Below, one piece after another: positions 13,756 to 13,804 of a stretch of 13,804 bases of DNA (its first letter is position 1; the number at the start of each line of letters is the position of its first letter). Origin of the DNA: Allocoprobacillus merdigallinarum (lineage in GTDB: Bacteria; Bacillota_I; Bacilli_A; Erysipelotrichales; Coprobacillaceae); assembly GCA_019117525.1 (NCBI GenBank), contig DWZO01000006.1, positions 1-13,804 of the forward strand. The letters run 5' to 3'. The notes beneath the pieces were generated by a model. It saw nothing but the letters and a program-made list of their open reading frames with translations. It did not search any database and was not told where the DNA came from. The translations under genes and the position numbers were made by a program.

Positions 13756-13804
13756 ATGACTGATAAAATGTTTAATGATATTATTGATTCCATTATCAAT
13801 AATG
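13756..13804 (+). CDS. 5' end of an unidentified gene (cut by the window edge)
   Basis: ATG at 13756 follows GAGGTG (13743-13748) at 7 bases and opens a frame reading MTDKMFNDIIDSIINN up to the window edge. Sixteen residues are too few to name a family. The upstream inverted repeats and divergent arrangement suggest a self-regulating transcription factor such as a MarR-type protein, but that rests on context alone. It is the only plus-strand gene in the window. Confidence 0.6.
   Translation, partial: MTDKMFNDIIDSIINN

Noticed and set aside
1..13804. CRISPR array, tRNA, rRNA, insertion sequence or riboswitch
   Set aside because: No regularly spaced repeats, cloverleaf, transposase, terminal inverted repeats or conserved riboswitch core was seen by eye on either strand.

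Overview
The window is strongly AT-rich, densely coded and almost entirely transcribed right to left. Shine-Dalgarno sites are strong (AGGAGG type) and the gene content is that of a low-GC Gram-positive: Dlt-like cell-surface acylation proteins, a lipoprotein CapA, a PTS EIIB domain and an RpiR regulator. I infer a Bacillota member, possibly a gut Erysipelotrichia/Clostridia-type anaerobe. The phylum is fairly safe; the class is a guess from overall feel, not a marker.

Layout, left to right. (1) 1-300: a degenerate Xre-type HTH fragment. (2) 305-802: a stand-alone GyrI-like effector-binding protein with its own terminator. (3) 1054-2004: fmt, methionyl-tRNA formyltransferase. (4) 2067-3479: a protein joining an unrecognised N-terminal domain, a PTS EIIB-like domain and a ROK sugar-kinase-like domain whose catalytic residues are replaced, so probably a sensor. 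(5) 3642-4562: an AbiF/AbiD-like (Abi_2) HEPN abortive-infection gene closed by an in-frame TGA, with about 30 further homologous-looking codons behind it. (6) 4776-6560: a two-gene unit of an RpiR/SIS regulator and a CapA lipoprotein. (7) 6683-12718: a six-gene operon, the centrepiece. (8) 12950-13531: a TVP38/VTT-domain membrane protein. (9) 13756-end: the first 16 codons of a plus-strand gene behind inverted repeats that look like an operator.

The central operon is transcribed 12718 to 6683 in the order MBOAT acyltransferase (DltB-like), membrane-anchored SGNH protein (DltD-like), amino-acid adenylation enzyme (DltA-like), fold-type-III PLP decarboxylase, carrier protein (DltC-like), and a small anchored DUF5301-like protein. 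Genes overlap or lie 1-11 bp apart, most have strong ribosome binding sites, and a terminator follows the last gene. It has every part of a Dlt pathway (activate an amino acid, load it on a carrier, export it with the MBOAT, transfer it to an envelope polymer). However, a decarboxylase sits between the adenylation and carrier genes, and the adenylation pocket differs from DltA at several places, including Cys to Ser at the position linked to D-alanine choice and Met to Lys in the A4 motif. I infer an envelope-modification system that uses something other than, or derived differently from, D-alanine. The substrate and polymer cannot be read from the sequence.

No rRNA, tRNA, CRISPR array, insertion sequence or recognisable riboswitch was seen.
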